Source: Segniliparus sp051660745 (GTDB lineage Bacteria; Actinomycetota; Actinomycetes; Mycobacteriales; Mycobacteriaceae). Taken from it: a stretch of 64,000 bases of DNA. Made by a program: the position numbers and the translations under genes. Of this stretch, positions 10,208 through 19,817 are shown piece by piece (position 1 is the first letter of the stretch; every line of letters starts with the position of its first letter). The notes below the pieces were generated by a model. That model was not told where the DNA came from. It saw only the letters and a program-made list of their open reading frames with translations, and searched no databases. The stretch is taken from positions 1-64,000 of the forward strand of contig NZ_JBOFQF010000017.1 of the NCBI RefSeq assembly GCF_051660745.1, in the 5' to 3' direction.

Positions 10208-10621
10208 GTGGCGATCCTCGGGATCGGCGTGGACGTGGTCGTCGTGTCCGCGTTCGCCGAGCAGCTGGCCCGGCCGGGCACCGTCATGTTGCGCAATTTC
10301 ACCCCTGGCGAGCGCAACGACGTGGACCGCCGCCAGGACCCGGCCCGCCATTACGCGGGCCGGTGGGCGGTGAAAGAGGCTGTGGTGAAGGCGTGGTCGG
10401 CGAGCCGGTTCGGCCGCTCGCCGAAGGAGCCGAACCTCTCGCCCCGCGAGGTGGAGGTGGTCACCGACGCCTGGGGCCGCCCGTCGGTCCGGCTCGGCTC
10501 GGTGCTCGCCGCGCACCTCGGCGAGGTCCATGTCCATGTGTCGCTCAGCCACGACGGCGACGTCGCCGTCGCGATGGCGGTCCTGGAGTCGGATCCGGCT
10601 CCGCTGGTCGTGGAGGGATAG
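10208..10621 (+). CDS. acpS: Holo-[acyl-carrier-protein] synthase AcpS
   Basis: This 137-residue enzyme transfers 4'-phosphopantetheine from CoA to the ACP serine of FAS-I and of the FAS-II carrier protein. The two family signatures are present: GIGVDVV near residue 5 with the Mg-binding Asp, and AGRWAVKEAVVKAWS near residues 50-65 with the Glu and Lys of the active site. FTPGER, typical of AcpS, lies between them. It starts with GTG at 10208, four bases after the FAS-I stop, so the two are surely co-transcribed and probably translationally coupled. The fas-acpS order is the same in M. tuberculosis. Confidence 0.95.
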   Translation: MAILGIGVDVVVVSAFAEQLARPGTVMLRNFTPGERNDVDRRQDPARHYAGRWAVKEAVVKAWSASRFGRSPKEPNLSPREVEVVTDAWGRPSVRLGSVLAAHLGEVHVHVSLSHDGDVAVAMAVLESDPAPLVVEG

Positions 10622-10636
10622 CCGAGAGCTCGGGGC

Positions 10637-12079
10637 CTAGTTCGTCCGTTCGGGGGCTCGCGAGCAGATCTTCGGGAAAGGGCGCGCCGCCTCGACCTCG
10701 TACGCGATCTGGAGCAGGCGTGCCTCCGCGCCGATCGGCGCGGAGAAGTGCACGCCGATCGGGAGCCCGTTCGAGTCCAGTCCCGCCGGAATCGAGATCG
10801 CGGGCCCGCCGCTGACATTGTTCAGCGGGGTGAACCCCGCGAAGTCGATGGTCCGGGCGAGGAACTGGTCGAACGGGAGGTTGGGGTCCAGATGCCCCAG
10901 GCGGGGCGTGTGCTGGGCCAAGGTGGGCGAGAGCACCACGTCGTGCTCGCGGAAGATCGCTTCGTACATCCGCTTGACCGACCGCAGCCTGCGGATCGCG
11001 GCGAGGACTCGGCGCGGGGAGCGCGCCCCTCTGCGGGCGAACTGCTTGGTCACCGGGTCGAGCTTGCGCGGATGGAATCTGGTCGGGCTGTCCAGCGCTG
11101 TCGCGACGAGGGCGGCGCCGCCGACGAAATGCCAGTACAAGAGGAAGTCCGCGATGAACTGCTCGGTGATGCCGAGCTGCGCCGTCGTGACGGCCTCGGC
11201 CCGATGGCCGCTGTGCTCCAGCAGCGTCGCGACCTCGTGGGTTGCCGCTGCCAATTCGGGCGCGACCCCCGCAGGGGTGATCGTCTCGGTGAGCACCCCG
11301 ATCCGCAGCGGTCCGCCCGGGCCTCGGACATGGCCGACTGGCGGGAGCGCTGGATTCCGGCGGTAGCGCTCGGCGGCGGCGAGATGCGCGGCGGCGTCGC
11401 GAACGGAGCGGGCCAACGCGCCTTCGCTCATGATGTTGATGGGCAGCGCCCGCACGCCTGGCTGGTCGAGCAGCCTGCCCCGGCTCGGCTTGAGCCCGAC
11501 CAGCCCGTTGACTGCCGCTGGAATGCGGATCGATCCGCCGCCGTCGTTGCCATGCGCGATCGGCGTCGCGCCGCTCGCCACCAGCGCGGCCGACCCGCCG
11601 CTCGAACCGCTCGCGGTGAACTCCGTGTCCCAAGGGTTCTTGGTGGGCGGCCTGCCGTCCGCGAACTCCGTGCTCGCGGTGAGCGCGAGCTCTGGCATCG
11701 TCGACGTGCCGAGGATGACGAAGCCCTGGGCGCGCCATTGCGCGGCCGGGGCGAGGTCTCGCCGGAGCGGAGCAGGGTCGATTGCCGCCGACCCGAGTAG
11801 GCGGGGCAATCCTTCTGCCGCGACGTTCTCCTTCACCACGGTGGGGACGCCCGAGAACGGGCCGTTCGGGCCGTGGGGACGGGAGGCCTGGCGCAGGGCC
11901 CGGTCGAAGTCGGCTGTCCGTATCGCGGCGAGCTCCGGATCGACTCTCTGGACTCGCTCGATCGAGGCCGCGACGGCCTCGGCCCGGCTGATGTCGCCAC
12001 GACGGATCCGTTCGGCGATTCCAGTCGCGTCGAGGTTCCCGAGGGCGTCGTCGCAGAAAGCGTGGACGCGGGCGGTCAT
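10637..12079 (-). CDS. Amidase signature family hydrolase
   Basis: The 480-residue protein belongs to the amidase signature family, which hydrolyses amide bonds with a Ser-cisSer-Lys triad. The triad Lys lies in GVPTVVKENV near residue 88; the Gly/Ser-rich signature TASGSSGGSAALVASGATPIAHGNDGGGSIRIPA lies near 155-190 and supplies both serines (here described by its key motifs SGSSGGSA and GNDGGGSIR). Its length is normal for the family. The substrate cannot be predicted; members range from aryl-acylamidases to 6-aminohexanoate hydrolases. Its ATG overlaps the stop of the upstream SDR gene as ATGA, and that gene overlaps a hydrolase gene in the same way, so the three form one operon. Confidence 0.9.
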   Translation of the reverse strand: MTARVHAFCDDALGNLDATGIAERIRRGDISRAEAVAASIERVQRVDPELAAIRTADFDRALRQASRPHGPNGPFSGVPTVVKENVAAEGLPRLLGSAAIDPAPLRRDLAPAAQWRAQGFVILGTSTMPELALTASTEFADGRPPTKNPWDTEFTASGSSGGSAALVASGATPIAHGNDGGGSIRIPAAVNGLVGLKPSRGRLLDQPGVRALPINIMSEGALARSVRDAAAHLAAAERYRRNPALPPVGHVRGPGGPLRIGVLTETITPAGVAPELAAATHEVATLLEHSGHRAEAVTTAQLGITEQFIADFLLYWHFVGGAALVATALDSPTRFHPRKLDPVTKQFARRGARSPRRVLAAIRRLRSVKRMYEAIFREHDVVLSPTLAQHTPRLGHLDPNLPFDQFLARTIDFAGFTPLNNVSGGPAISIPAGLDSNGLPIGVHFSAPIGAEARLLQIAYEVEAARPFPKICSRAPERTN

Positions 12080-12930
12080 AGCCGTCCCACCGCGCTCGGG
12101 ACCCCGGAGAGCCGTGCGACCAGCGTGTCGGCCAGACGGGTCGGGACGAGAGGCAGGGACCAGACAAGCGCGCGGGCTTGGAGTCCGACCGGATAGCGCG
12201 CTCGCGGGCGCTGGTCGGTCAACGCCTTCTCGATGGCGGCAGCGACGTGGTCCGTCGACACGGCGAAGCGCTGGATCAGCGCGGCAGAGCGCCGCATGCC
12301 CGCGATATGGCTGGTGTAGAGCTCACGGAGGCCCGGCTCCATGGCGGCCTCGGTCTCGTCGATCATCGTGGTCGAATTCGCCCATAGGTCGGTCGCGGTG
12401 GCGGTGGGCTCGACCAAGGAGACCCCTATCCGCCAGGGGCGCAGTTCGATCCGCAAGGCGTCGGCGACCGCCTCCAGCGCGTATTTCGACGCGCAGTACG
12501 CCCCCGTCCACGGGGTGGTGACGCGACCGCTCACCGACGACACGAAAACGACCCGTCCGGACGAGGCTCGGAGCAGGGGCAGCGCCGCGCGGGTCACTTG
12601 GACGGCTCCGACCACGTTCACCTCGAACTGTTGCCGCAGGGCCTCGGCGGCGAGGTGCTCGACAGGTCCGTCGACGACGATTCCCGCGTTGTTCACCACC
12701 GCGTCCAAGCGTTCCGGCAACGCCGAGGCGAGGGCGGCAAGGTCGGTCGCCGACGCGACGTCCAGGACGACCGGCCGCACACGCCCGCCCGCTGCGTCGG
12801 CGAGTTCGCGGGCGGCTTCCGGCGACCGCACGCCCGCGTGCACGTGCCAGCTGTTCTGGGCGAACCGCAGAGCTGCGGCACGTCCGATGCCTCGGCTCGC
12901 CCCGGTGATGAGAACGGTCTTCGTCGTCAT
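12076..12930 (-). CDS. Short-chain dehydrogenase/reductase
   Basis: The 284-residue protein is a classical SDR: TGASRGIG cofactor loop at residues 9-16, NNAG at 80-83, catalytic Ser132, Tyr145 and Lys149 (YCASK). The ATG at 12930 has an AGGAGG ribosome site directly upstream, placed inside the last codons of the preceding hydrolase gene. It overlaps both neighbours by ATGA. The hydrolase (308 residues) plus this SDR (284) together match the domain order of M. tuberculosis EphD, in which an alpha/beta hydrolase is fused to an SDR; here the two are separate chains. Substrate unknown. The frame continues open upstream, but that region codes for the hydrolase. Confidence 0.88.
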   Translation of the reverse strand: MTTKTVLITGASRGIGRAAALRFAQNSWHVHAGVRSPEAARELADAAGGRVRPVVLDVASATDLAALASALPERLDAVVNNAGIVVDGPVEHLAAEALRQQFEVNVVGAVQVTRAALPLLRASSGRVVFVSSVSGRVTTPWTGAYCASKYALEAVADALRIELRPWRIGVSLVEPTATATDLWANSTTMIDETEAAMEPGLRELYTSHIAGMRRSAALIQRFAVSTDHVAAAIEKALTDQRPRARYPVGLQARALVWSLPLVPTRLADTLVARLSGVPSAVGRL

Positions 12931-13853
12931 AGTTCCTCCTGTGCGAGAACGACGTGCTGAGAGACGAAGCGGTCGATGCGCCGCGCGGCTTCGGCGGCGC
13001 CTTCGGAGGTGGTGAAGCCCCAGTGGCCGCCCCGATACGGATGGTGCTCGACGATCGCTCCGGAGAAATCCATGGCCGCCTGGAGGCTGTTGCTGAAAAA
13101 CCGGTCGTACAGCCCGTCCAGGCTCTGGACAGGGATGTCCGAGGGGAGCGGCGAACGTCGGGGGCGTAGGACGCGAGCCCCGAAATTCGCGGTGTAGATC
13201 TTTCCCTGCGCGTGCCCGTCCTGGGGGCTGTAGGGAGTTTCCCGAGGCTCGCCGGACATCGCGTTGAACCATCGGACCGCCGCTTCGAACAAACCTGTCT
13301 GCCAGGCCAGTTTATTCACTCCGGGGATCAGGAAACCCCAGAATTCGGGGATCCGCAGCATCTGGTTGACGATGTCGAGCAGCCCGAAGGGCTGGTCTCG
13401 GACTGCTATCCGCTTGCGGAACCATGTTCCGAACATGTCGAAGGAGGGCGCTCCGAAGGTGGTGAACGTCGCGATCCGCTGCGCGTGCTGGGGGTGCGCG
13501 AGCAAGTCCCAGCCGATCACGCCGCCGATGTCGTGCCCGACGTAGTGGATCTTCTCCCCCGGGGCTAGCGCGTCGGCCACAGCGGCGAAGTCTTGGTCCA
13601 GCTTGTCGAGGCGGTACATCTGCGCGGCCGCTGGATGGCCCGAGTTGCCGGAGCCGCGCGTGTCAAAGGTGAGGACGCGGTATTTCTCGACCAGATGCGG
13701 CAGCAGCCGGGAGAACACGGCATGCGTGTTGGGATACCCATGCACCAGCACCAGGGCAGGAGCTGCCTGCGGGGGAGCTCCGTGCTCTTGCGCCGCGATG
13801 GGGGTGCCGTCGGCGCTGACGACGATGGTCTCGCGCTTGGTCGGATTGATCAC
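12927..13853 (-). CDS. Alpha/beta hydrolase, epoxide hydrolase/dehalogenase-like
   Basis: The 308-residue protein has the alpha/beta hydrolase oxyanion motif HGYPNT (from residue 38) and a nucleophile elbow GHDIGG with Asp108 in the nucleophile position. An Asp nucleophile marks epoxide hydrolases and haloalkane/haloacetate dehalogenases rather than esterases. The C-terminal GGHWG gives the catalytic His. It is the first gene of the hydrolase-SDR-amidase operon and is divergent from a VirS-like AraC regulator 129 bp away, which is the likely controller. Epoxide hydrolase is the better guess because of the EphD-like pairing with the SDR, but dehalogenase or ester hydrolase remain possible. Confidence 0.85.
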   Translation of the reverse strand: MINPTKRETIVVSADGTPIAAQEHGAPPQAAPALVLVHGYPNTHAVFSRLLPHLVEKYRVLTFDTRGSGNSGHPAAAQMYRLDKLDQDFAAVADALAPGEKIHYVGHDIGGVIGWDLLAHPQHAQRIATFTTFGAPSFDMFGTWFRKRIAVRDQPFGLLDIVNQMLRIPEFWGFLIPGVNKLAWQTGLFEAAVRWFNAMSGEPRETPYSPQDGHAQGKIYTANFGARVLRPRRSPLPSDIPVQSLDGLYDRFFSNSLQAAMDFSGAIVEHHPYRGGHWGFTTSEGAAEAARRIDRFVSQHVVLAQEEL

Positions 13854-13982
13854 AACGACACGATAAAAGCGGCGTGCTCAGCCGGGGGCGCCCGAGAGCG
13901 AAGTTGACGGGTATGCCCCCGCATATGGCGCGAAAGACACACACACGGCTCGTGGCGGCGGCGGGGCTGGCAGAGTGGTCGC

Positions 13983-15011
13983 ATGAACGGTGAGCCGAGT
14001 TTGCGCCAGGCGAACATCCCGGGGAGCGTCGTCGTCGGGCTGTTGGAGATCGCCGAGCGCCTGCAGACGAACACGGAAGGGTGGTTTGCGGGCACTGGGA
14101 TCCGCGCGGTCGACGTCCGGCATGGCCGGGCGCTGCTGTCATACCGTCAGGCGGAGTCGATCATCGAGCGGGCTCTGCGGTCTTTGCCCGACGGGCCGAT
14201 GGGCATCGCTGTCGCGTCTCGCGACGTCCAGGACGTTTGGGGCGTGCTCGGCCTCGCGCTCCGCTCCTGCCCGACTGTCGGCGAGGCGCTCGACGTCGGC
14301 ATTCGCCATTACCGGGCGGCGGGGACGTTGACCGATGTCTTCGTCGAGGCCGGGGTGGCGGAGGTCGCGCTCCGCGCGGAGCTGCGCGCCGCCAATCCGC
14401 GTGTCGAAAGGTTCCTGGTGGAGGAGACGTTCGCCTGCGTCATGACGTTGTGCCGCGCGTGGCTGCCGCCCGGCTCCGAGCCGTCGAGGATCGAGTTCGC
14501 GTTTCCGGCCCCTGCCTACGCGGGCAGATATCGGGCCTTCTTCCAGTGCCCGATTGCCTTCGGGGCGGCGGCGAACAGGATGTACACGCCGCTGGACGTG
14601 CTGGGGCAGCCTGTGCGGACGCAGAACGCGGTCGAGCTCGCGGCGCTGTTGCGGGTTCTGGAGGCCAACGCGGACGAGACGGACACGGATGTGGTGTCGA
14701 TGGTCCGCGCTCGAATCGCGCAGAACATGCGGGGCCGGTCGGGCTCGGCGCAGATCGCGAAGCAGCTGCAAATGTCCGAGCGGACTTTGCAGCGACAGCT
14801 TGCCGCTCGAGGCTCGAGCTTCTCCGCGCTCCGCGACGAAGTCCGAGGCGAGCGGGCGCTCGAACTTTTGCGCGGCACGACGTTGCCGGTCCATCGCATC
14901 GCGGAAGAGCTGGGGTACTCCGACACCAGAGAGTTCGGCCGCGCGTTCCGGCGCTGGACTGGTCGGTCGCCGACGCAAGCGAGGGCGCGGGAGCCCGCCT
15001 CGAACGGTTGA
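13983..15011 (+). CDS. AraC family transcriptional regulator, VirS/OruR-like
   Basis: The 342-residue protein has an N-terminal ligand domain of the arabinose-binding_OruR type (roughly 25-205) and a C-terminal AraC helix-turn-helix pair (about 240-335) with the family pattern SERTLQRQLAARGSSF and RIAEELGYSDTREFGRAFRRWTGRSP. This architecture is that of M. tuberculosis VirS, which controls the divergent mymA operon of a monooxygenase, hydrolases and dehydrogenases. Here too the divergent operon holds a hydrolase, an SDR and an amidase, so it probably controls that operon and perhaps the two metabolic genes downstream of itself. Ligand unknown. Confidence 0.88.
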   Translation: MNGEPSLRQANIPGSVVVGLLEIAERLQTNTEGWFAGTGIRAVDVRHGRALLSYRQAESIIERALRSLPDGPMGIAVASRDVQDVWGVLGLALRSCPTVGEALDVGIRHYRAAGTLTDVFVEAGVAEVALRAELRAANPRVERFLVEETFACVMTLCRAWLPPGSEPSRIEFAFPAPAYAGRYRAFFQCPIAFGAAANRMYTPLDVLGQPVRTQNAVELAALLRVLEANADETDTDVVSMVRARIAQNMRGRSGSAQIAKQLQMSERTLQRQLAARGSSFSALRDEVRGERALELLRGTTLPVHRIAEELGYSDTREFGRAFRRWTGRSPTQARAREPASNG

Positions 15012-15085
15012 CGTGTCTAGGCGAGCGGGGCTATCCGGTTGGTCGCGCTCGCCGTGCTCGGCCGGGGACAAGGACCTGCTGCGCC

Positions 15086-15658
15086 ATGACTTCTTTCCTC
15101 CCGTCGCTCGACGATCTGACCGCTGACCAGCGGTCGGCCTACGACCTCTTCCCGACGAACCTGAGCCGAGGCCTGGTGCTCACCAAAGGGAGCGCGCGGC
15201 CGTACCTGTCGCTCGGCCTCTCCTTCCGCGGCGGCTGGCTTTCCCCGGTGGTCCGCGAGCTGGTCATTCTGCGTGTGGGCGCGGCGACCGGCGCGGCATA
15301 CGAGCTTTTCCACCATGTGCCGCAGGCGCAACAGCTCGGCGTCGCGCGCGAGGTCGTCGAAGCGGTGGTCGCGGGGGCCGCCTCGGTCGGCGACGGCGAT
15401 CTCGACGTGTTGCTCGCCTTCGTGGACCGGCTCGTCGACGGCGTGCGGGGCGAGGCTCCCGGCACGGACGCGGTCCGCGAGCGCTTCTCCGACAACGAGG
15501 TGGCCGAAATCGTCCTCCTGGTCGGGCATTACGTCATGACGGCGTTGTTCGTCAAGGCGCTCGGGGTCGAGCCGGAGGGCGACGCGCCGCCGCCCGGGGT
15601 TTTGGAGACGGCGACGACGAAGCTGCAGGGGCCGCAGGGCGCGGGGGCGCGGCGATGA
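15086..15658 (+). CDS. Carboxymuconolactone decarboxylase/AhpD-like protein
   Basis: The 190-residue product starts at ATG 15086 with AAGGA at 15070-15074 upstream. VRELVILRVGAATGAAYELFHHVPQAQQLGV near residues 55-85 fits the CMD/AhpD family helix pattern that ends in a histidine (motifs VRELVILRV and ELFHH). The CxxC pair of true AhpD peroxidase partners is absent, so it is not an AhpD-type disulfide reductase; it is closer to gamma-carboxymuconolactone decarboxylase-like proteins of unknown reaction. Its stop overlaps the next ATG (ATGA), pairing it with the metallo-hydrolase. Confidence 0.8.
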   Translation: MTSFLPSLDDLTADQRSAYDLFPTNLSRGLVLTKGSARPYLSLGLSFRGGWLSPVVRELVILRVGAATGAAYELFHHVPQAQQLGVAREVVEAVVAGAASVGDGDLDVLLAFVDRLVDGVRGEAPGTDAVRERFSDNEVAEIVLLVGHYVMTALFVKALGVEPEGDAPPPGVLETATTKLQGPQGAGARR

Positions 15659-16611
15659 CGAGCGCGATTCCCTTCAAGAAGGGGCTGGCCGACTTGGGCT
15701 CCGGGGCGTACGCGTTCCTCTCCGGCGACGAGGGGTTCGGGCTGTCGAACGCCGGCCTGGTGGTGAGCAAGGGCGAGGCGTTGGTGGTCGACACGCTCTA
15801 CGACGTGCGGCACGCGCAGGAGCTGGTCGAGGCGATCTCGCCGCTGACCGCGCAGGCGCCGGTGCGGTATGTGTTCAACACGCACACCGACGGGGACCAC
15901 TTCTTCGGCAACCAGCTCTTCCAGGGCCATGCCGAGGTCGTCGTCACGGAGGCTGCCAACGAACTGATGCGTCAAGAGCACGCCGACGAGACCGCCGCGC
16001 TCTTCGCCGAAAGCGAGCGCCCCGGGTCCAAGATGAAAGGGCTGGCCCCCCTCGCGCGGCCGTTCGACATCCGCCCGGTCCGGGTCCGCCCAGCCGACAC
16101 CACCTTTGCCGGGGAGAAGGCGCTGCGCGTCGGCGGCCTCGACGTCGAGCTGCACGAGCTCGGGCCCGCGCACACGGTCGGCGACGCCATCGCGTATGTC
16201 CCCGAGCTGGGGGTGCTCTTCGCGGGGGATTTGCTCACCCGCGACATCATCAAGATCGTGTGGTCGGGCTCGGTGCCCAACTGGGTCGCGGCGTTGGACA
16301 GGATCCAAGCGTTCGGGGCGAAGGCCGTCGTCGCGGGCCACGGCCCGGTGCTTGTCGGCGACGAGATCGGTGCGGCGATCGACCTCGGGAAACGGTTTTG
16401 GTCGTTTGTGCACGAACGCGCCTGCGCGCTCTACGACCAGGGCGCGCCGATCGCGGAGGCGGTGGACCGGATCGACGTCCGCGAGTACCCCGGCGCGCAT
16501 GCGACGTTGCCGATTCTCGTCACCGCGATCTACCACGAGCGCGATCCCGGTGTTCCTTGCCAGGGCCTCGCGCAGGCCCTGGAGTCCATCGCGGCGCGGC
16601 TCGGGGCCTAG
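15655..16611 (+). CDS. Metallo-beta-lactamase-fold hydrolase
   Basis: The 318-residue protein carries the zinc motif NTHTDGDHFFGN (His77, Asp79, Asp81, His82) and the later ligands in GPAHTVGD near 172 and FAGDLL, with a final AGHGP near 228. The first zinc position reads HTDGDH, the usual HxHxDH with Asp at the third position, as in some quinoprotein-relative-to-B2 hydrolases. It is translationally coupled to the CMD-like gene. Substrate unknown. Its stop shares the bases CTAG at 16608-16611 with the stop of the convergent TetR gene. Confidence 0.88.
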   Translation: MTSAIPFKKGLADLGSGAYAFLSGDEGFGLSNAGLVVSKGEALVVDTLYDVRHAQELVEAISPLTAQAPVRYVFNTHTDGDHFFGNQLFQGHAEVVVTEAANELMRQEHADETAALFAESERPGSKMKGLAPLARPFDIRPVRVRPADTTFAGEKALRVGGLDVELHELGPAHTVGDAIAYVPELGVLFAGDLLTRDIIKIVWSGSVPNWVAALDRIQAFGAKAVVAGHGPVLVGDEIGAAIDLGKRFWSFVHERACALYDQGAPIAEAVDRIDVREYPGAHATLPILVTAIYHERDPGVPCQGLAQALESIAARLGA

Positions 16612-17198
16612 CCCCGGGCCACGTCCGCATGCCGGGCGCCCGCGAGCACGATGTCCACGGCCTCTTCGGCCTTGCTCTCGGGGAAGGGCTCGCGCGCCCA
16701 GGTGAGATGGTGGTAGACGGCGCCCGCGAGAAGGCGGAGCAGCGGCTCGGCCTCGGTTCGCGGGAAACTGCCCGCCTCGGCCGCGCAGTCGAAACGTTCT
16801 TGCATCGCGGCGACCCTCATGCTCCAGACCTGGTCCGCGATCTGTTGCAGCTGCGGCGCATGGGGCCCGGCGGCCTGCGCCACCGAGAGGATCGCCCGCC
16901 CAGGCGGGGCCGAGATGCTCTGCGCCAGCCGGACGAGGAACGTCACGAGGTCGGCGCGCAGGTCGTCGGTGTTCGGGATCCGCAGGGACTGCTGCGCGTG
17001 GTCCGAGAGGGCCTCGCTCACGAGGTCCTCGCGGGTGGGCCAGTTCCGGTAGACGGTCGTCTTGTGGACGCCCGAGAGCGCGGCGACTTCCTCGTAGCGG
17101 AGCGATTCGAATCCTCGTTCCGCGACGATTGCGACGACTGTCTCCAACACGAGGCTGCGCACTCGCGCGGTGCGCCCGCCGGGGCGTCGCTGCGTCAT
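16608..17198 (-). CDS. TetR family transcriptional regulator
   Basis: The 196-residue regulator begins at ATG 17198, giving an N-terminal helix-turn-helix at about residues 20-60 (VAALSGVHKTTVYRNWPTREDLVSEAL), the typical TetR DNA-binding fold; the rest is an all-helical ligand domain with no recognisable effector signature. The start overlaps the stop of the upstream double-TetR gene as ATGA, so both regulators are made from one message in a fixed ratio. Targets may include the divergent fadA-fadB genes. Confidence 0.85.
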   Translation of the reverse strand: MTQRRPGGRTARVRSLVLETVVAIVAERGFESLRYEEVAALSGVHKTTVYRNWPTREDLVSEALSDHAQQSLRIPNTDDLRADLVTFLVRLAQSISAPPGRAILSVAQAAGPHAPQLQQIADQVWSMRVAAMQERFDCAAEAGSFPRTEAEPLLRLLAGAVYHHLTWAREPFPESKAEEAVDIVLAGARHADVARG

Positions 17199-18439
17199 GC
17201 GCGGCTTCTCGTCCCGGACGCGCAGTCGAGCCCGACCACGGCCGCCATCAGCGACTGCATCTCGGCCTCGATATTGGGCCGTTTCCTGGTGGACTTGGTC
17301 CGGGCGAGGTCGTTGGCCAGGGTGATCGCGGCGTAGACGACGACTTTCGCCTCGGCGGGGGAGAGGCTCCCGCTCGCGGGCCTGGCCGGGGGCGCCTCCG
17401 CTTCGTCGAGCTGCAACAGGGCAGTGGTCCAGTGCGCGACGTGCGCGCGAAGGAAGTCGCGTGCCTCTTGCCCGGCTGCCCCGACGAGCTCGCTGCTGCC
17501 GATGCTCCCCGCGACCACGAGGTCCGGCGAGCTCAACAGGACCGAGACATGGGCGCGGACCAGCGCCTTCAGCCGCGATCTCGGATCGTCGCCCTTCAGC
17601 CGCGCGAACTCGGCGTCGACTTGGTCGGCGAGTTTGCGCACGCCGCGCAGGCACACTTCCGCGAGGATCGCCTGCTTGTCGGGGAAATGCCGGTAGACGC
17701 TCGGGCCGGTGATGCCGACCGCCGCGCCGAGCTCGTCCACGCCGACCGCGGCGAAGCCTCGGGCGAGGAAGAGCCGGGAAGCCGCGCCGAGCAGTTGCTC
17801 CCTGCGGTTCTGCGGGGCCTCGTCCTCGTGGTCGTCGCGCCGGGCTTCGCCGGTTCCGGCAGGCAATGCCACGGAGACGATCCGGCGGGACACCTCGGCG
17901 AGGACGCTCGCGTGTTTCGTGGACGAGAGCCTGCCGGGGCGGACGTTGGCGCTGGAAATCGCCGAGGCCATGGTGATCGCGAGCAGGCGGGCCTCCTCGG
18001 GGCCGATCCCTGGGCGCAGCATGCGGACGCGAGTCGCCCAGCGGTCCATCAGGGCTCGGGAGCGCCCCCGGATCGTCGCCTGCCATTGCGGCCCGATATG
18101 GAGCACGCCCCAGCGCCAGAGCACCGCGAGGTCCGGGCGCATCACTGTGACAGAGGTCATTTCGGTGACGAACTCGCCGAACGTCAGCTCGGGGTCCGCC
18201 ACCTCTTCGAGGCAGCGAATCGCGTCGAGCACGGCCTCTCCCAAGATCGCCTGTTTGTCGGGAAAGTGCCGGTAGATCGAGGGAGCGGTGACTCCGGCCG
18301 AGGCGGCGATCTGCGCGACGCTCACGTTCGGGTAGCCTTTCGTCGCGAAAAGCTCCGACGCGAGGCGCAGCAGCTGTGCCTTGCGGCCCGGGGGGCGGGT
18401 GGCGTTTTGCGGGGCGGTGTTCGGCATAAGTGAATCCAT
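17195..18439 (-). CDS. Tandem-TetR regulator with two DNA-binding domains in one chain
   Basis: The 414-residue protein is about twice the usual TetR length. Helix-turn-helix 1 lies at residues 38-60 (VAQIAASAGVTAPSIYRHF) and helix-turn-helix 2 at 232-254 (VDELGAAVGITGPSVYRHF). Both are followed by the same DKQAIL stretch, so YRHFPDKQAIL occurs twice, pointing to an internal duplication. Each is followed by an all-alpha effector region, and an acidic linker (EARRDDHEDEAPQ) joins the halves near 198-210. It may bind DNA as a pseudo-dimer within one chain. Met1 (18439) or Met5 (18427) could be the start. It is divergent from fadA by 114 bp, so control of beta-oxidation is likely; this is inference from position. 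Confidence 0.85.
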   Translation of the reverse strand: MDSLMPNTAPQNATRPPGRKAQLLRLASELFATKGYPNVSVAQIAASAGVTAPSIYRHFPDKQAILGEAVLDAIRCLEEVADPELTFGEFVTEMTSVTVMRPDLAVLWRWGVLHIGPQWQATIRGRSRALMDRWATRVRMLRPGIGPEEARLLAITMASAISSANVRPGRLSSTKHASVLAEVSRRIVSVALPAGTGEARRDDHEDEAPQNRREQLLGAASRLFLARGFAAVGVDELGAAVGITGPSVYRHFPDKQAILAEVCLRGVRKLADQVDAEFARLKGDDPRSRLKALVRAHVSVLLSSPDLVVAGSIGSSELVGAAGQEARDFLRAHVAHWTTALLQLDEAEAPPARPASGSLSPAEAKVVVYAAITLANDLARTKSTRKRPNIEAEMQSLMAAVVGLDCASGTRSRA

Positions 18440-18465
18440 GTTAGCCTACTGCTCGGCACGTCCAA

Positions 18466-18486
18466 TATCACCGATCAGCGGATATA
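18466..18486. promoter_or_regulatory. Possible TetR operator between the tandem-TetR gene and fadA
   Basis: ATATC and GATAT lie 11 bases apart as a short inverted repeat in the middle of the divergent intergenic region, where an operator for the adjacent TetR regulators would be expected. The arms are only 5 bp and the centre is poorly symmetric, so the call is tentative. Confidence 0.25.
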
Positions 18487-18553
18487 GCGGGATAGGTGAA
18501 TCGCGACTAGCATTGTGACCGACACTGTTCTCACGTGAGGAAAGAAGGCTGTT

Positions 18554-19765
<1,212 letters not shown>

Positions 19766-19817
19766 TCAGACCCGCGAGAACAGTTCGATCAGACTCTCGA
19801 AAAGGCAAGGAAGCATT

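Noticed and set aside
877..10317. A continuous 3146-codon open frame on the strand opposite to FAS-I
   Set aside because: It is a codon-bias shadow of the high-GC FAS-I gene: rich in Arg, Gly, Asp and His with no domain; FAS-I accounts fully for the region.
17746..18460. Possible frameshift or fusion artefact making the double-TetR protein
   Set aside because: The frame is continuous with both halves and an acidic linker and no in-frame start with ribosome site before the second half, so it reads as a true fusion; resequencing would settle it.
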